The notes under the pieces: model-generated | Told to the model about the DNA's origin: nothing | Database searches by the model: none | What the model saw: the letters and a program-made list of their open reading frames with translations, nothing else | Shown here: positions 63,251 to 64,000 of the stretch, in pieces | Layout: the number at the start of each line of letters is the position of its first letter | How positions within the stretch are numbered: position 1 is the first letter of the stretch | NCBI GenBank assembly: GCA_031002005.1 | Contig: CM061920.1 | Span: forward strand, 123,308,095-123,372,094 | DNA from: Vandiemenella viatica | Lineage: Eukaryota > Arthropoda > Insecta > Orthoptera > Morabidae | DNA length: 64,000 nucleotides | Direction: 5' to 3' | Translations under genes and position numbers: made by a program

Positions 63251-64000
63251 TTTTCTCGGGTGACTAGCCGAGTTATATGAATGTCATAGTTACACGATAT
63301 TTCGGCGCACTGAATCATCGACGCCATCTTCTGGTGAAGTGAGGTCAGGAACGTGCGAAGTTGCTGAGCTAGACCAGATTACCGCTGCTAACCTCTGATT
63401 GGTCGGCTGTAGAACCAGTCGTAGCAGGGGTCAAATCTCGTTGCGGCTTGAATCGATGCTAAGGTGGAGTTACGACTAGATTTGATGTCAGTTTTTACAT
63501 GGCATGTAGCGGACGGGCTTAAAGTCATCGCTCCTTCGAAGATGATATCATAAAACAAAGCATTCAGCATAAATTGTTTATCAAACTGATGGGTCAACAC
63601 GGATCCGTTGCGGGCCTCATATTGAGCCATGCTGCCACGTGATTGGTCAGATTTGTAACCAATCGTAGCCGGGGTCCTGCCTCGTATCAACACATCGTTC
63701 CATAGAAGGAAAAATCAGAAGGCAAAAACTTTCCCGTAAGCTGATCATTAATGCCTGAGTAACAAATTGCTCACTTATGTTACTACCGAGCTTCCCGTTG
63801 ATCTGGACGCGCCGTGTAATGCGTCCCGGTCGCGCTGTCGGCGAATAGTATTGATGACTGGCGTCCAGGCTTCACTCAGCTGGTACCCGCTGTCGCGGTT
63901 GACGAGGTTAGACGCGAGACGAATTTCTACTGCTTCTGTAAGGATGCTGTTCCAGAAGTTCCCAGTATGCGCCAGTACTCTGGTATTTTCGAAATCAAAA
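63251..64000 (-). pseudogene. Penelope-like element 2, 3' end, runs off window
   Basis: Minus strand. 64000 to about 63780 encodes the end of the GIY-YIG domain: ENTRVLAHTGNFWNSIL, TEAVEIRLASNLVNRDSGY and LSEAWTPVI. A long 3' UTR follows to about 63255, ending with a hammerhead-like fold. The coding part continues beyond the right edge, so completeness cannot be judged. A different subfamily from element 1. Confidence 0.85.
63285..63340 (-). ncRNA. Hammerhead-like fold at Penelope 2 3' end
   Basis: On the minus strand: CAGAAGA (63333-63327; hammerhead CUGANGA with U to A), a GGCG/CGCC stem (63325-63322 with 63307-63304) enclosing a 14-base loop, then GAAA (63303-63300) and TATCGTG. The position at the element end matches known Penelope ribozymes. 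The U to A change in the core should impair cleavage. Confidence 0.5.

Overview
The window is an AT-rich, transposon-saturated piece of an animal nuclear genome, most likely an insect. The evidence is spliced host coding sequence, mariner/Tc1/piggyBac/hAT/Tigger/Helitron DNA transposons, I-clade and CR1-like LINEs, Penelope-like elements, an errantivirus-type LTR element and tRNA-headed SINEs. The species cannot be read from the sequence. A block of exactly 1000 N (3545-4544) is a scaffold gap.

Only one host gene can be supported: a TP53RK/PRPK/Bud32 atypical kinase (KEOPS complex). It is coded by two exons, 5361-5556 and 43254-43756. They join in phase across a GT-AG intron of about 37.7 kb to give a predicted 232-residue protein. 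Almost everything between the exons, and everything downstream of the gene, is mobile DNA.

Intron layout: foldback and inverted-repeat elements (5.6-10.5 kb); a SINE with target duplication (10.55-10.79 kb); then a decayed errantivirus-like LTR element from 12239 to 33287 that was used repeatedly as a landing site. Into it went a 190-bp foldback element (in gag), an internally deleted piggyBac (between protease and RT), a nearly intact I-clade LINE (in the integrase zinc-binding region), a Penelope-like element carrying a SINE that itself carries a second piggyBac (integrase), and a Tc1 element (in env). A hAT relic inside another repeat lies between env and the 3' LTR. Most of these insertions show their target-site duplication, so the relative order of many events can be read directly. 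The rest of the intron holds tandem Helitrons with a minisatellite, a young SINE, a mariner fragment and a second SINE family.

Downstream of the gene (43.9-64 kb): a hAT-like element with internal repeats, a Penelope remnant with a hammerhead-like motif, Tigger and CGGBP1/hAT-like relics, a mariner, a four-unit tandem array, several LINE relics (two families sharing 3' sequences with the SINE), two more Helitrons, a CR1-like element with an SGNH-esterase ORF1, and a second Penelope-like element running off the right edge.

The most unusual signal is the 3' UTR of the I-clade LINE. It has five consecutive hairpins with different stem sequences but the same loop motif (TTTACA). Next are the hammerhead-like folds at Penelope ends, the LINE/SINE shared core, and a Helitron reduced to its two termini in tandem with a coding one.
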